Positions 1 through 9,880 of a stretch of DNA of 64,000 bases are shown piece by piece. The notes beneath the pieces are model-generated. The model made no database searches. It saw only the letters and a list, made by a program, of their open reading frames with translations, and was not told the origin of the DNA. Positions within the stretch are counted from its first letter, which is position 1. Each line of letters begins with the position of its first letter. The position numbers and the translations under genes are program-made. The stretch comes from Methylobacterium sp. R2-1. GTDB taxonomy: Bacteria > Pseudomonadota > Alphaproteobacteria > Rhizobiales > Beijerinckiaceae. Location of the stretch: NCBI RefSeq assembly GCF_014191355.1, contig NZ_JACHWM010000004.1, forward strand, positions 291,695 through 355,694. Reading direction: 5' to 3'.

Positions 1-420
1 GTGCGGGGGCATGACGTCTGGCTCGCAGGCCTCGGCGACCAGATCGCCTTCGTCCCGAGCGCGAAGAAGCGCGGTCATCCCCGGATCGGCGTCGACGATC
101 TGCCCGGTACGCTCGCCCAGATCCCGGAGGGCGCGCCGGCGATTCTTCTGGCGCATGAGCCCGATATCTTCCCCCAGGTGCCGCCGCGGATCACCCTCAC
201 GCTCTCGGGGCATACCCATGGCGGGCAGGTACGCCTGTTCGGCTACGCGCCGGTCGTGCCCTCCCGCTACAAGGATCGCTTCGCCTACGGCCATGTACGC
301 GAGCAGGCGGACCTGATCGTCTCCGGCGGCCTCGGCATGAGCATCGCCCCGGTGCGGCTCGGCATACCGCCGGAGATTGTGGTGATCGATCTTGAGAATG
401 CGGGGCGTCCGACCAGCTAA
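1..420 (+). CDS. Metallophosphoesterase, C-terminal part (5' end outside window)
   Basis: C-terminal 139 residues of a calcineurin-like metallophosphoesterase of the YkuE/YaeI type, enzymes that hydrolyse phosphodiesters or phosphomonoesters at a two-metal centre near the membrane. Visible motifs are the metal-binding AHEPD (residues 51-55 of the fragment) and GHTHGGQ (70-76), followed by the usual SGGLG...PVR(L/F)G..PPEIV ending. The reading frame is open to the first base, so the GTG at position 1 is probably internal; the N-terminal metal ligands lie to the left. The substrate cannot be read from the sequence. Family assignment is firm. Confidence 0.85.
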   Translation: MRGHDVWLAGLGDQIAFVPSAKKRGHPRIGVDDLPGTLAQIPEGAPAILLAHEPDIFPQVPPRITLTLSGHTHGGQVRLFGYAPVVPSRYKDRFAYGHVREQADLIVSGGLGMSIAPVRLGIPPEIVVIDLENAGRPTS

Positions 421-725
421 GCATGCGGCGAACGCATATCGGATAGCGCGGTCGTTCGATCGAAACGATCACCCGCCAGCAGATGTCCCCCGCCGCAGCC
501 GCGACGATCAAGGGGCGCACCTCGCTTAAACCATTAATAAATCTGCGTCGCATGCGTCATTGCATTGCGCACACAGGTTCGGCCGTCGGAAGGATGATCC
601 TGTGATCACAGACTTCCGCGTCCGTGGAACATGCATCCACCGCACAAGTTGAGGCTGCGACCCCGCTTGCCGGGAGCGCCGGCAACGGCACGCATCTCTA
701 CAAAACCTCCAAGGAAACAGCCGCC
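421..725. other. Intergenic region upstream of the DUF4142 gene
   Basis: About 300 bases without a convincing gene between the phosphoesterase stop and the start of the exported DUF4142 protein. It contains a short AT-rich patch around 525-545 in an otherwise GC-rich sequence, a plausible place for a promoter. I see no hairpin with a T-run and no repeat. Confidence 0.4.
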
Positions 726-1439
726 ATGAAGTCGCCCGTCCTGGCCGCCCTCGGCCTGTCCGTCACCCTGACCGTACCCGCCCTGGCCCAGGACGCACTG
801 CCGCTGCGCATCGGCGCCGACGCCCCGATCGGCGGCGCGGCCACCGACACGCGGGAGTTCCGCGCCGAGGCCCTGCGTTCGGACGCAGTCAGCATCGAGG
901 CGAGCCGGATCGCGCTCGAGCGTTCCCGCAACCCGCACGTGCGCAACTACGCCAACCGCGTGCTGGTCGAGCGTGAGGCCACCACCAAGGCGCTGCTGCC
1001 CGAGGGCACCTCGCTCACCGCGAGCGGCCGCGTCGTCTCCGACCAGCAGGGCATCCCGACCCGCCTCGACAATCCGGTCGGCGTGGTGCTCGCCCCGGTG
1101 ACGCTGGCCGCCAACATCGGCACCGGCATCGTCGGCGGCGTGCTCGGCGGGGTCGGCCTGATCGACAACAGCTCGGGCGATCCCGGTCGCCGCGTCGCGC
1201 TCGGACCGAACGGTCAGCAGCGTCTGGAGCGCCTACGCTCGGCCCGCTCCGCCCGCGAGTTCGACCGCACCTACATCAACGGGCAGGCCCGCTCGGACGC
1301 CCGGACGCTCGCCCTCTACAGCAGCTACGCCCGCAACGGCGACAGCGTCGCCGGCCGCACCTTCGCCAACGAGGCGCTGCCCTACATCGCCGACGAGCAC
1401 GCCCACTCCGCAACGCTCGCCGACCGCATCGGCGGCTGA
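726..1439 (+). CDS. Exported DUF4142 family protein
   Basis: A 237-residue protein with a clear Sec signal peptide (residues 1-21, ending ALA-Q). The mature part has the two helical halves of a DUF4142 (ferritin-like four-helix) domain: residues 55-95 with the pattern SxxAxxRSxNxxVRxYAxRV, and residues 175-235 with a DEHxHSxxL segment. Between them, residues 117-147 form a glycine-rich hydrophobic stretch not usual for the family, possibly a membrane hairpin. Family function is unknown; members are periplasmic and often stress-linked. The ATG at 726 was chosen because it begins the signal peptide and follows an AAGGAA-type site; the frame stays open upstream to 624. A strong terminator follows at 1461. 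Confidence 0.75.
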   Translation: MKSPVLAALGLSVTLTVPALAQDALPLRIGADAPIGGAATDTREFRAEALRSDAVSIEASRIALERSRNPHVRNYANRVLVEREATTKALLPEGTSLTASGRVVSDQQGIPTRLDNPVGVVLAPVTLAANIGTGIVGGVLGGVGLIDNSSGDPGRRVALGPNGQQRLERLRSARSAREFDRTYINGQARSDARTLALYSSYARNGDSVAGRTFANEALPYIADEHAHSATLADRIGG

Positions 1440-1460
1440 GCGATCCGAAGCTGACGCGTC

Positions 1461-1493
1461 GGCAGGGCCGCCTTCGAAAGGGGCGGCCCTGCC
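1461..1493 (+). terminator. Hairpin terminator after the DUF4142 gene
   Basis: A perfect 12-bp stem (GGCAGGGCCGCC at 1461-1472 with GGCGGCCCTGCC at 1482-1493) and a 9-nt loop, starting about 20 bases after the stop codon. The 3' flank has only a short TTT run, typical of GC-rich alphaproteobacterial terminators. Confidence 0.7.
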
Positions 1494-1589
1494 CGTTTGG
1501 GCGCCCGGCCGGACACGCCGTCGCGGAAAGCGGGCCTCTCGCCAGCGCGGACGGGAGCCGGTAAAGACCGGCTTCCTCTTCAAATCCGG

Positions 1590-2027
1590 ATGCCCATGGA
1601 TCCGATGACCGGCGCCGACGCGCACCGCCTTCCGCTGCGCGTCTACTACGAGGACACCGATTTCTCGGGCTTCGTCTATCACGCGAGCTATCTGCGCTTC
1701 ATGGAGCGCGGGCGCACCGAGTTGCTGCGTAACCTCGCGGGCGACCAGTCTGATCTGCATGCCGAGGGCACGGGTCTCGTCTTCGTCGTGCGGAAGATGA
1801 ATCTCGACTTCCTCAAGCCCGCCCGCATGGACGACCTGATCGAGGTGCACACCCGCTCGAGCGAGTTGCGCGGTGCCTCCATGCATCTGGCTCAGGAGGT
1901 GCGCCGCGGCGAGGAGGTGCTGGTTCGCGCGGAGGTCGTCGTCGCCTGCGTTCGGAACGGGCGGGCGATCCGCCTCCCCGACAGCCTGCGCCGTGTTCTG
2001 ACGCCGCCGGATCCGAGAGCCACCTGA
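1590..2027 (+). CDS. ybgC: Tol-Pal system-associated acyl-CoA thioesterase YbgC
   Basis: A 145-residue single hotdog-fold thioesterase. The signature YYEDTDFSGFVYHASYLRF (residues 19-37) carries the catalytic Asp of the DxD element and the conserved His, followed by MERGRTELLR. YbgC enzymes hydrolyse acyl-CoA or acyl-ACP thioesters in the cytoplasm and are the usual first gene of tol-pal clusters; the link is thought to be phospholipid metabolism. It sits upstream of tolQ here, separated by about 294 bases, so tolQ may have its own promoter. I start at the ATG at 1590 because upstream codons are low-quality and the family's usual N-terminus begins about 15 residues before the YYEDTD motif. 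Confidence 0.9.
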   Translation: MPMDPMTGADAHRLPLRVYYEDTDFSGFVYHASYLRFMERGRTELLRNLAGDQSDLHAEGTGLVFVVRKMNLDFLKPARMDDLIEVHTRSSELRGASMHLAQEVRRGEEVLVRAEVVVACVRNGRAIRLPDSLRRVLTPPDPRAT

Positions 2028-2321
2028 CTTCGAACGCCCTTTAGGGTTGGCCGCCCGATCGGCCCTCATGGTCCGGGCTGAGGCCGACTCGGCCCTCCGG
2101 CGGTCGATCGCACGCGCCCAAGCAACGGTTTCTTAACCCTGTCCCAGGCTTAGACTCGTGTGCAGGAAGGCGTGAACTGCGGCGAGGCACGGGTCGCTCC
2201 GGATACGCTCCCGACCCTTACTTTCGACAGATTCGCGAGTGATCTCAGGTCTCATCGCTCAAAGGATCAGTCGGCAGTCCGGTGCGCTCTTGCGCGGCCC
2301 TGACGACGCGAGGATCGTTCG

Positions 2322-3038
<717 letters not shown>

Positions 3039-3072
3039 CCATCGCAGCAGACTTGAAGCGGGAGCCGGATCG

Positions 3073-3522
3073 ATGGGCATGACGCACGGCGCGGCGCAGG
3101 GCGGCCGCAAGCGCCGCCGCCGCGGACGGCGCGGACACGGCGCCATCAACGAGATCAACATGACGCCGTTCATCGACGTCGTGCTGGTTCTGCTGATCGT
3201 CTTCATGGTGGCCGCACCGATGATGACGGTGGGCGTGCCTCTCGACCTGCCGCAATCGAAGGCGAGCCCGCTCAACTCCGACGTCAAGCCGATCACGCTC
3301 TCGATCCGCCGTACCGGCGAAGTCTATCTCGGTGAGGTCGAGCTGAAGGACGACGACATCGTGCCCCAGCTCATGCAGACCTCGAAGACCGGCACCGAGG
3401 AGCGCGTGTTCGTGCGCGGCGACAAGCGCGTCGATTACGGCCGCGTGGCGCACGTGATGGCGATCGTGACAGGGGGCGGCTTCAAGAAGGTCGCCCTCGT
3501 CACCGAGCCGGAATCGAACTAG
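3073..3522 (+). CDS. tolR: TolR, biopolymer transport subunit
   Basis: A 149-residue ExbD/TolR-family protein. A basic N-terminus (run of Arg/Lys at residues 12-20) leads to the hallmark INEINMTPFIDVVLVLLIVF segment, in which Asp35 is the conserved proton-carrying residue of the single membrane helix. The rest is the periplasmic domain that dimerises and contacts peptidoglycan. The ATG at 3073 is preceded by GGAG and gives the usual family length. It lies between tolQ and tolA with short gaps, consistent with co-transcription. Confidence 0.95.
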   Translation: MGMTHGAAQGGRKRRRRGRRGHGAINEINMTPFIDVVLVLLIVFMVAAPMMTVGVPLDLPQSKASPLNSDVKPITLSIRRTGEVYLGEVELKDDDIVPQLMQTSKTGTEERVFVRGDKRVDYGRVAHVMAIVTGGGFKKVALVTEPESN

Positions 3523-3535
3523 CGGAGCGAGAAAA

Positions 3536-4924
3536 GTGGCTCTGCGCTGGCCCGAGTCTTTTCGAAATCGCGAACCGGGTGTCTGGATCTCCGCCGGGGC
3601 GCATGCCGCTGTGCTGGGCCTCGCGCTGTTCGCGGTGGCCGCCCCGGCGCTGCCCGACGCGCAGGAGGGCGTGCCGGTTGAGGTGCTGACGGAGCAGCAA
3701 TTCTCGGAGCTGACCCGCGGCGAACGCAACGCCGAGAAGCCGGAGAACAATCCGAACCGCGCCGACCGCGTCTCCGAGAAGATGGAACAGCGCGAGCCCG
3801 AGAACGCGAAGACCGACGCACCAGCCGCGCCCACCCGCACCGCCGACACCAAGCTCGCCGCCGTCGACGCCATGCCCCTGCGCGCCGACACCGCCGACCC
3901 GGTGAAGGAGGAGGCGGAGGCTGCCGCAGCCAAGGCCGAGGCCGCGAAAGCCGAGGCCGAGAAGGCCGCTGCCGCCAAGGCCGCCGAGACAAAGGCCAAG
4001 GCGGAAGCCAAGGCGAAAGCGGATGCCGCGGCCAAAGCGGAAGCCGCAAAGGCCGAGGCCGCCAAGGCGGCCGAAGCCAAAGCTGCTGCCGCGAAGGCAG
4101 AGGCCGAGAAGCGCGAAGAACTGCAGAAGCTGGTCGAGCGCGAGCAGGCGGAGGCCGAAGCCGCCGCCAAGGCTGCAGAGGCGAAAGCCAAGGCGCGGGC
4201 AGAAGCCAAGGCGAAGGCTGACGCCAAAGCCAAAGCGGAGGCCAAAGCCGAGGCGGAGGCGCACGCCAAGGCGGAAGCCGAAGCGAAGGCCAAGGCTGAG
4301 GCTGCCGCGAAGGCCGAAGCGGAGGCCGAGCACCGCAAGCAGGTCGCCGAAGCCAAGGCGAAGGCGGAAGCCGAGGCGAAGGCCAAGGCCGAGGCCGCCG
4401 CGAAAGCCAAGGCGAAGGCGATGGCCGACGCCAAGGCGAAGGCCGATGCCGAGGCCAAGGCGCGCCACCAGGCGGAACTCGCCAACAAGTTCAGCCCCGG
4501 CGACATCCGCCAGGCACTCGCCTCGAAGGCCGCTTCACAATCGACCGGCGCCACCGGCCGCGAGGTCCAGCGCACGGCCTCGCTCGGCGCGGCGACCGGC
4601 AATGCCCAGCGCCTCTCACCTTCGCTGCGCGATGCCCTGGTTGGCATGCTGCAGCAGCAGATCGAGCGGTGCTACTCGGCGCCGCCCGGTGCGACGCAGG
4701 GCGTGGTGCTGCCGATGCTCGATATCCGCCTCAATCCGGACGGCTCGCTCACCGCCGAACCGCGCGTGATGCGCGCCGGAAACAACTCGGTCGATCAGTC
4801 GATCGCTCAAGCCGCGCTGCGGGCGGTGCGGCGTTGCGCGCCGTACAAGATTCCGGCCCAGTACGCGCCGTACTATAACGACTGGAAGGCCATCAACGCC
4901 GAGTTCGAGTTCTCGCCCGTGTGA
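3536..4924 (+). CDS. tolA: TolA, periplasm-spanning Tol protein with a long Ala/Lys/Glu coil
   Basis: A 462-residue TolA. One membrane helix near residues 18-38 anchors it in the inner membrane; residues about 120-330 are a very long alanine/lysine/glutamate repeat (AKAEAEAKAKAEA-type) predicted to form an extended helix across the periplasm; residues about 365-462 are the globular C-terminal domain that contacts TolB, Pal and porins (LVGMLQQQIERCY, then QAALRAVRRCAPY). The start is a GTG 13 bases after the tolR stop with GAGCGAGAAAAG upstream. The repetitive segment makes this gene prone to length variation between strains. Confidence 0.93.
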   Translation: MALRWPESFRNREPGVWISAGAHAAVLGLALFAVAAPALPDAQEGVPVEVLTEQQFSELTRGERNAEKPENNPNRADRVSEKMEQREPENAKTDAPAAPTRTADTKLAAVDAMPLRADTADPVKEEAEAAAAKAEAAKAEAEKAAAAKAAETKAKAEAKAKADAAAKAEAAKAEAAKAAEAKAAAAKAEAEKREELQKLVEREQAEAEAAAKAAEAKAKARAEAKAKADAKAKAEAKAEAEAHAKAEAEAKAKAEAAAKAEAEAEHRKQVAEAKAKAEAEAKAKAEAAAKAKAKAMADAKAKADAEAKARHQAELANKFSPGDIRQALASKAASQSTGATGREVQRTASLGAATGNAQRLSPSLRDALVGMLQQQIERCYSAPPGATQGVVLPMLDIRLNPDGSLTAEPRVMRAGNNSVDQSIAQAALRAVRRCAPYKIPAQYAPYYNDWKAINAEFEFSPV

Positions 4925-5002
4925 TCCGCCGGCTCGACCGGCCGATCCACCGCGTCATCGGCCTTTCTCCTTCGCACTCCCTGACCGACCTGGACTTGTC
5001 CC

Positions 5003-6343
5003 ATGCCTGGAACAGCCTTCACCCGGCGCGGCCTCTTGCCGGCATTTACGGCCGCGCTCGGCGTCCTCGCGCTGGCGCTCCCCGCCGCCACTCCGGCGCA
5101 GGCGCAGTTGCAGCTCCGCATCGGCAGCGGCGCCTTCCAGCCGATGCCGATCGCCGTCGCCGACTTCGCGGGGGATGCCAGCCTCGGCACGCTGGTCTCC
5201 AGCGTCATCACCAACAACCTGCGCCGCTCCGGCTATTTCACGCCGCTCGAGAAGGGGCGCTTTCCCGAGAACCCGAGCTTCGACGCGGCGCCGAACTTCG
5301 AGGCGTGGAAGGGCGCGGGCGTCCAGGCCCTGGTGACGGGCCGGGTCGGGCGCGACGCCTCGGGCCGGCTCACCGTGGCCTTCCGCCTCTGGGACGTGGC
5401 TTCGGGCCAGCAAATCACAGGTCAGCAATACGGCACCGACGTCGCCAATGCGCGCCGCACCGGGCATCTTGTGTCGGATGCGGTTTACACCAAGGTGACC
5501 GGCCTCGGGCCTTGGTTCGACAGCCGCGTCGCCTTTGTCGACGAGTCCGGCCCGAAGGAGAACCGCCGCAAGCGGCTGATGGTGATGGATCAGGACGGCG
5601 CCAACGTCCGCGCACTGACCGGGGGCGGTGACGTCTCGGTGGTGGCGCCGCGCTACTCGCCGGCGGGGCAGGACATCGCCTTCATGACCCAGGCGCCGGG
5701 CCAGCAGCCCAAGGTCCAGATGATCGACCTCGAGACCGGCAAGCGCCAGACCGTGGGCAACTTTGCCTCGATGAGCGCGAGCCCGCGCTTCTCACCGGAC
5801 GGTCGCCGCCTCGTGATGAGCGTGCAGCAGGGCGGCAACGCCGATATCGTCACCGTCGATCTCGCCTCGAAGGCGCAGACGCCGGTCACACAGGGGCTCG
5901 CGATCGACACCTCGCCGAGCTACTCGCCGGACGGCAGCCAGATCGTGTTCGAATCCGACCGTGGCGGCTCGCAGCAGATCTACGTGATGGGCGCCGACGG
6001 CTCGAACCCGCGCCGCCTCTCCTTCGGCGAAGGCTCGGCCTCGCAGCCGGCTTGGTCACCCCGCGGCGACCTCATCGCCTTTACCCGGCAGCGGAAAGGG
6101 GGCTTCGCCATCTGCGTGATGAAGCCTGACGGTTCGGGCGAGCGGGTGCTGACGGAGGGCTTTCACAACGAGAGCCCGACATTCGCGCCGAACGGCCAGT
6201 ACGTGATGTTCTTCCGCGATCCCGGCGGGCAGGGCGGCGGCAAGCTCTACATGGTCGACATCACCGGCAAGGTGGAGCAGCCGGTGCCGACCCCGTCCTT
6301 CGCCTCGGACCCGACTTGGTCGCCGCTTCTGTCGGGAAAGTAG
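5003..6343 (+). CDS. tolB: TolB, periplasmic beta-propeller
   Basis: A 446-residue exported protein. A Tat/Sec-like signal with RRGLLPAF and a hydrophobic core ends near residue 34 (AQAQ). The N-terminal domain (about 35-165) precedes a six-bladed propeller whose repeats show the TolB-type SPDG...I.F pattern (SPAGQDIAFM, SPDGRRLVMS, SPDGSQIVFE, SPRGDLIAFT, APNGQYVMFF). TolB shuttles between Pal and TolA during division. It begins 78 bases after tolA. Normally pal follows; here a hairpin and a gene-poor convergent gap follow instead. Confidence 0.95.
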   Translation: MPGTAFTRRGLLPAFTAALGVLALALPAATPAQAQLQLRIGSGAFQPMPIAVADFAGDASLGTLVSSVITNNLRRSGYFTPLEKGRFPENPSFDAAPNFEAWKGAGVQALVTGRVGRDASGRLTVAFRLWDVASGQQITGQQYGTDVANARRTGHLVSDAVYTKVTGLGPWFDSRVAFVDESGPKENRRKRLMVMDQDGANVRALTGGGDVSVVAPRYSPAGQDIAFMTQAPGQQPKVQMIDLETGKRQTVGNFASMSASPRFSPDGRRLVMSVQQGGNADIVTVDLASKAQTPVTQGLAIDTSPSYSPDGSQIVFESDRGGSQQIYVMGADGSNPRRLSFGEGSASQPAWSPRGDLIAFTRQRKGGFAICVMKPDGSGERVLTEGFHNESPTFAPNGQYVMFFRDPGGQGGGKLYMVDITGKVEQPVPTPSFASDPTWSPLLSGK

Positions 6344-6358
6344 TCCGACCGCTTGCGA

Positions 6359-6381
6359 CCGGCCTCGTCCCGCGAGGCCGG
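6359..6381 (+). terminator. Hairpin at the end of the tol operon
   Basis: A perfect 9-bp stem (CCGGCCTCG at 6359-6367 and CGAGGCCGG at 6373-6381) with a TCCCG loop, 15 bases after the tolB stop. No T-run follows, so it may be a Rho-assisted end. Its place argues that transcription of the tol operon stops after tolB. Confidence 0.5.
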
Positions 6382-7227
6382 CGACGAACGCCTCTCGCAA
6401 GGTGGGCCATCGCCGGTGGCGCTACGTTCTCGGAGATCGATCCGACACGCGCCCGTCGACGGTCGCACGCCAACGACAAAAATCCGCGCGAGCCTCGATG
6501 GCCGGCACGGTGAAAGCTCTCTCGCGTGCGATAGAAACCGCGGCGGAAGCGGTCCAAAGGTGGGGCTAATGCGTGTTCGAAGTCGCGCCGTGTCGGCCGC
6601 TTCTGCGCCCCTAGGGATCCGCTTCCGTCCGGTGTTCGTGGCGGGCCGCTAAGTCCGAGACCGAACGGGTTCTCAGGCTATCGTTGCGGCTTTGCGCTGC
6701 GGTGGAGTCATCCCTGTCTCCTCCAGCTTTCGCCAACAAACCGTGCGCGGACGAGCGGTTTCTTGGCCGATGTGCTTGCGACTGCGAAGCACGCATAGAG
6801 ACTGCGTCCGTATTGGCAGGTCGTCAAGCGGAAATCTGCTGCCAAGCCGACTGTTTTTTGCCAGGGCGAACTCTTTCTAGACAAAACCGTTCGCCGGCAA
6901 CGGCTTACGGCAAGCTGCGGAAAGGTCCTGTGCGCACAAGTCAGGAACCCCGACGCACCCCATCCCGCGACCGGTCGGGACCCATCTCGGCACCGGTCCC
7001 GGAGGCGGTTCTTGCCGAGGTCGTGTATGGAGCAAGTCGGAGAAGTGCCGGAGGCACGGACACAAAGCAGCATCAATCGACTGGGAAACTGGGATGCCCG
7101 TTCGTGCTGCATCCCCCGGCAAACGGACGGGCTCGCGGGCCGGCACGACGTGCATCAACAGGCGTGCCGGCTCGCGGAGAACGTCGGCTACGGTCGTGAC
7201 GAAGAGTCGCCCTCCACTGCCGTGCGC
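6382..7227. other. Gene-poor region between convergent tolB and a glutathione transferase
   Basis: About 850 bases in which no open frame shows a recognisable domain, a good ribosome site or normal codon bias. Local G+C drops around 6835-6890, with a short T-run, and a small inverted repeat is present (GGCGAAC at 6865-6871 with GTTCGCC at 6889-6895). This is the slot where pal is expected in many relatives, but no Pal/OmpA-like peptide can be read in any frame. Confidence 0.45.
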
Positions 7228-7863
7228 TCAGATCGCGCCGAGGCCGCGCTGCACTGCCGGGCGGGCGAGCAGCGTGTCGAGCCAGCGGCGCACGTTCGGG
7301 TGGCCGTCCAGCTCGATGCCCTGCTTGCCATGGAATTTTGCCCAGGTCAGCGCGGCGATGTCGGCGATCGAGTACGTGTCGGCGAGAAATTCATGGGCGG
7401 CGAGCCGCCGGTCGAGGACGCCGTAGAGGCGCTTGGCCTCCTCCGTGAATCGCTCGATGGCGTAGGGGATCTTTTCCTGCGCGTAGATGCGGAAATGGTG
7501 TGCCTGTCCCAACATCGGGCCGAGCCCCCCCACCTGCCAGAACAACCACTCGTCCACCGCCGTGCGAGCGCGCTCGTCGCTGGGATAGAGACAGCCGGTC
7601 TTCCGACCGAGATACTGCAGGATCGCACCCGACTCGAACACCGAAATCGGCGCGCCGCCCGGCCCGTCGGGATCGACGATGGCCGGGATCTTGTTGTTGG
7701 GTGAGATGGTGAGAAAGTCGGGCGCCATCTGCTCGCCCTTGCCGATATTCACCGGTACGATCCGGTAGGGTAACCCGCACTCTTCGAGCATGATCGGGAT
7801 CTTCCACCCGTTCGGCGTGCTCCAGGTGTAGAGTTCGATCGGCTGCGCCGTCGTGACCGCCAT
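7228..7863 (-). CDS. Glutathione S-transferase (YfcG/Ure2p-like)
   Basis: A 211-residue cytosolic glutathione transferase. The N-terminal thioredoxin-like half starts IELYTWSTPNGWKIPIMLEE, with the STPNG stretch of the Nu/Ure2p-like class, then NKIPAIVD and the glutathione-binding FESGAILQYL. The C-terminal all-helical half contains the ADIAA capping motif and ends NVRRWLDTLLARPAVQRG. These enzymes conjugate or reduce with glutathione; YfcG-type members have disulfide reductase activity. I use the ATG at 7863, just before the beta strand, rather than the upstream in-frame ATG at 7896. It stands alone on the minus strand. Confidence 0.88.
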   Translation of the reverse strand: MAVTTAQPIELYTWSTPNGWKIPIMLEECGLPYRIVPVNIGKGEQMAPDFLTISPNNKIPAIVDPDGPGGAPISVFESGAILQYLGRKTGCLYPSDERARTAVDEWLFWQVGGLGPMLGQAHHFRIYAQEKIPYAIERFTEEAKRLYGVLDRRLAAHEFLADTYSIADIAALTWAKFHGKQGIELDGHPNVRRWLDTLLARPAVQRGLGAI

Positions 7864-8061
7864 GCTGGCTTCCCGGAAAAGCGGGCCCGCGCCCATCCTC
7901 GGCTAAGGAGGTAGCGCGGAACGGGTCGAAGGCTCAAGCCGAAGGCCAAGCTTGCCTCCAATCGTGCGCAAGTTGCAGGGGACGCTTGCTCTTTGATCGC
8001 CGATGCGGCTGAGATGCGGCGTACGGCGACGCTGCCGAATCCGTCCCACCGGAGTTGCCCG

Positions 8062-8343
8062 ATGCTCTCTCGTCTCCTCGCCGCCGCGGCTCTTGCCGCG
8101 CCGCTTCTCCTGGCTCAGGCCGCGACGGCCAAGGAGGCCTGGAGCGCGCCGAGCGCCAAGGAAGCGGCGAAGGAGCAGACGGCGAAGGAGCCGAGCGTGG
8201 CCCAATCCGCTGCCCGCGAGCGGCAGAAGAAGTGCGGCGCCGAGTGGCGCGCGCTCTCGGCCACCGAGAAAGCCGCTCAAGGGCCGAAGTGGCCGCAATA
8301 TTACAGCAAGTGCGTCAAGCGCCTGAAGGAGCAGAAGGCCTGA
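8062..8343 (+). CDS. Small secreted Lys/Ala-rich two-cysteine protein (PsiF-like)
   Basis: A 93-residue protein with a signal peptide (residues 1-23, ending ATA-K) and a mature part in two pieces: a charged Lys/Glu/Ala stretch with repeated SAKEAAKEQTAKE, then a conserved module KKCGAEWRAL...KWPQYYSKCVKRLKEQ with two cysteines that could form a periplasmic disulfide. Proteins with this C-x(n)-W-P-x-(Y/F)-x(3)-C module are common in Hyphomicrobiales and resemble PsiF repeats; their role is unknown. The ATG at 8062 begins the signal peptide. Confidence 0.6.
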   Translation: MLSRLLAAAALAAPLLLAQAATAKEAWSAPSAKEAAKEQTAKEPSVAQSAARERQKKCGAEWRALSATEKAAQGPKWPQYYSKCVKRLKEQKA

Positions 8344-8520
8344 CGAGTCCGAAGGATCGCTCACGCCGTTGACGGGATAGGTCGTACGAGACAGGTCGCT
8401 TGTGAACCGAATGGTGGCGCGCGAGTTGCCCGCCGCCCTGTTCGGAAACGCTCCCGGGCCGAAGCGGAGTTCGGTTCCGCGCGGGAGCGCATCGAAGCGA
8501 AGACGGGAAGCCTCACCGAC

Positions 8521-8955
8521 ATGGAGCGTGAACGCCGCATCCTGCAGCGCACGGTGGCGGTCGCCGCGGTCGTGCCTGTCCTGGCGGGCCTGTACGGCGT
8601 CCTGTTCGGCATCGATGGAATCGGCGGCGGCACGCCGGTCAACGTGTCGGCCGACAGCCATTTCCGGTACTTGTCCGGCCTGCTGACCGGCATCGGCATC
8701 CTGTTCCTCACCTGCGTACCGGGGATCGAGGACAAGTCGCGGCTGTTCCGCTTCCTGACCCTCGTTGTGGTGCTCGGCGGGCTGGCGCGGCTGCTCGGGC
8801 TCTCCCTCACGGGCGTGCCGTCGCTGACCATGCTCGCGGCGCTCGCCCTCGAACTCGTCGTCACGCCGCTGCTCTGCCTGTGGCAGATGCGGGTCGCGCG
8901 CCTCGCCCGGGATCGGAGGCAGGCTCTGGAGCCAGGTCTCGAGGTCGTACAGTGA
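8521..8955 (+). CDS. DUF4345 membrane protein
   Basis: A 144-residue inner-membrane protein with four hydrophobic segments (near 10-30, 45-66, 75-96 and 100-122) and the DUF4345 pattern: a first helix with GxxG, an F(R/K)YLSG segment and a terminal helix. The function of the family is unknown. Its TGA overlaps the GTG start of the following FUSC-like fragment by four bases (GTGA at 8952-8955), indicating that the two were translationally coupled before the second gene decayed. Confidence 0.7.
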   Translation: MERERRILQRTVAVAAVVPVLAGLYGVLFGIDGIGGGTPVNVSADSHFRYLSGLLTGIGILFLTCVPGIEDKSRLFRFLTLVVVLGGLARLLGLSLTGVPSLTMLAALALELVVTPLLCLWQMRVARLARDRRQALEPGLEVVQ

Positions 8956-9880
8956 GTGGGGCGGCGCGGCGGGCCGACCGGGCGGGTCCGGGCGAGCGCC
9001 TGCTCGACGCAATCGACCGCTGGGTGCCCAAACCCGCCGCCTGGGCCTTCGCCCTCCGGATCTGGCTCGCCATGATGCTGGCGCTCTACGCCGCATTCTG
9101 GCTCCAGCTCGACAGCGCCTCCTCGGCCGCCGTCTGCGTCGCGATCCTGGCCCAGCCGAAACGCGGTCAGGCCCTCTCGAAAGCCGGCTACCGCTTCCTC
9201 GGAACGGTGGTCGGTGGCCTTGTCGGCTTGGTGCTGATGGCGCTGTTCGGGCAGGATCGCGTGCTCCTGCTCGTCAGCTTCGCCTGCTGGTTGGGCCTGT
9301 GCGTCTTCGTCGCGCAGTTCCTGCAGGACACCCGCGCCTACGGGGCGATGCTCTCCGGCTACACCGTGGCGATCGTCGCGATCGCCCATATCGATGCACC
9401 CCAGACGGTGTTCGATGCCGCCATCGGTCGCGTCGCCGCAATCGCGGTCGGCATCGTCGCGATCACCTTCATCAACGACGCGCTCGCCTCACCGAGCACG
9501 TGGCAGGCCCTTCTCCCACGCCTCGCCGAGGCCCACGCAGCCGTCACGTCAGGGCCTTTGCCCGCGAGAGCCTGACCCGAAGCGATCCCGGACCGGAGCG
9601 CACGGCCGCTCTGATCCGGCAAGTCGCGCCGATGCGGGCGGATGCGAGCGCCATCGCCGGCGAACTCGATGACGGCATCCACCGGGCCGCGGGCGCCCGC
9701 AGCACCATCGCTGCGCTCTACGTCCTGGCCGCGGCCAGCCGAGCGCTGGCGGCGGCGATGGAGCGCATCGACAGGCCCGGCCCGCGGGTGCGCGAGGCAC
9801 TTGCCCCCGCTCTGCGCTCGGTCGCGGAGGGCAAGGGGCGTCCGGCCGAAGCTCTCGCCCGCGGCCGCGACCCGCACTCA
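8952..9880 (+). pseudogene. AaeB-like (FUSC family) aromatic-acid efflux permease, truncated and frameshifted
   Basis: The first 208 codons from the GTG at 8952 encode the start of a FUSC/AaeB-type permease: a short cytoplasmic start, then helices with the family's LAMMLALYAAFWLQLDS and AAVCVAILAQPKRGQAL...YRFLGTVVGG segments and an FLQDTRAYGAMLSGYT stretch. That frame stops at 9575, but homologous-looking sequence (FARESLTRSDPGPERTAALI, then cytoplasmic helices to about 9870) continues in another frame, so a frameshift lies near 9540-9560. The C-terminal half of the usual roughly 650-700-residue pump is missing; the sequence then runs straight into a membrane fusion protein tail. Full-length relatives export aromatic acids or detergents. 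Confidence 0.75.

Noticed and set aside
6684..7199. A 171-codon plus-strand frame in the tolB-GST gap
   Set aside because: No ribosome site, no domain, mixed codon usage; not Pal-like.
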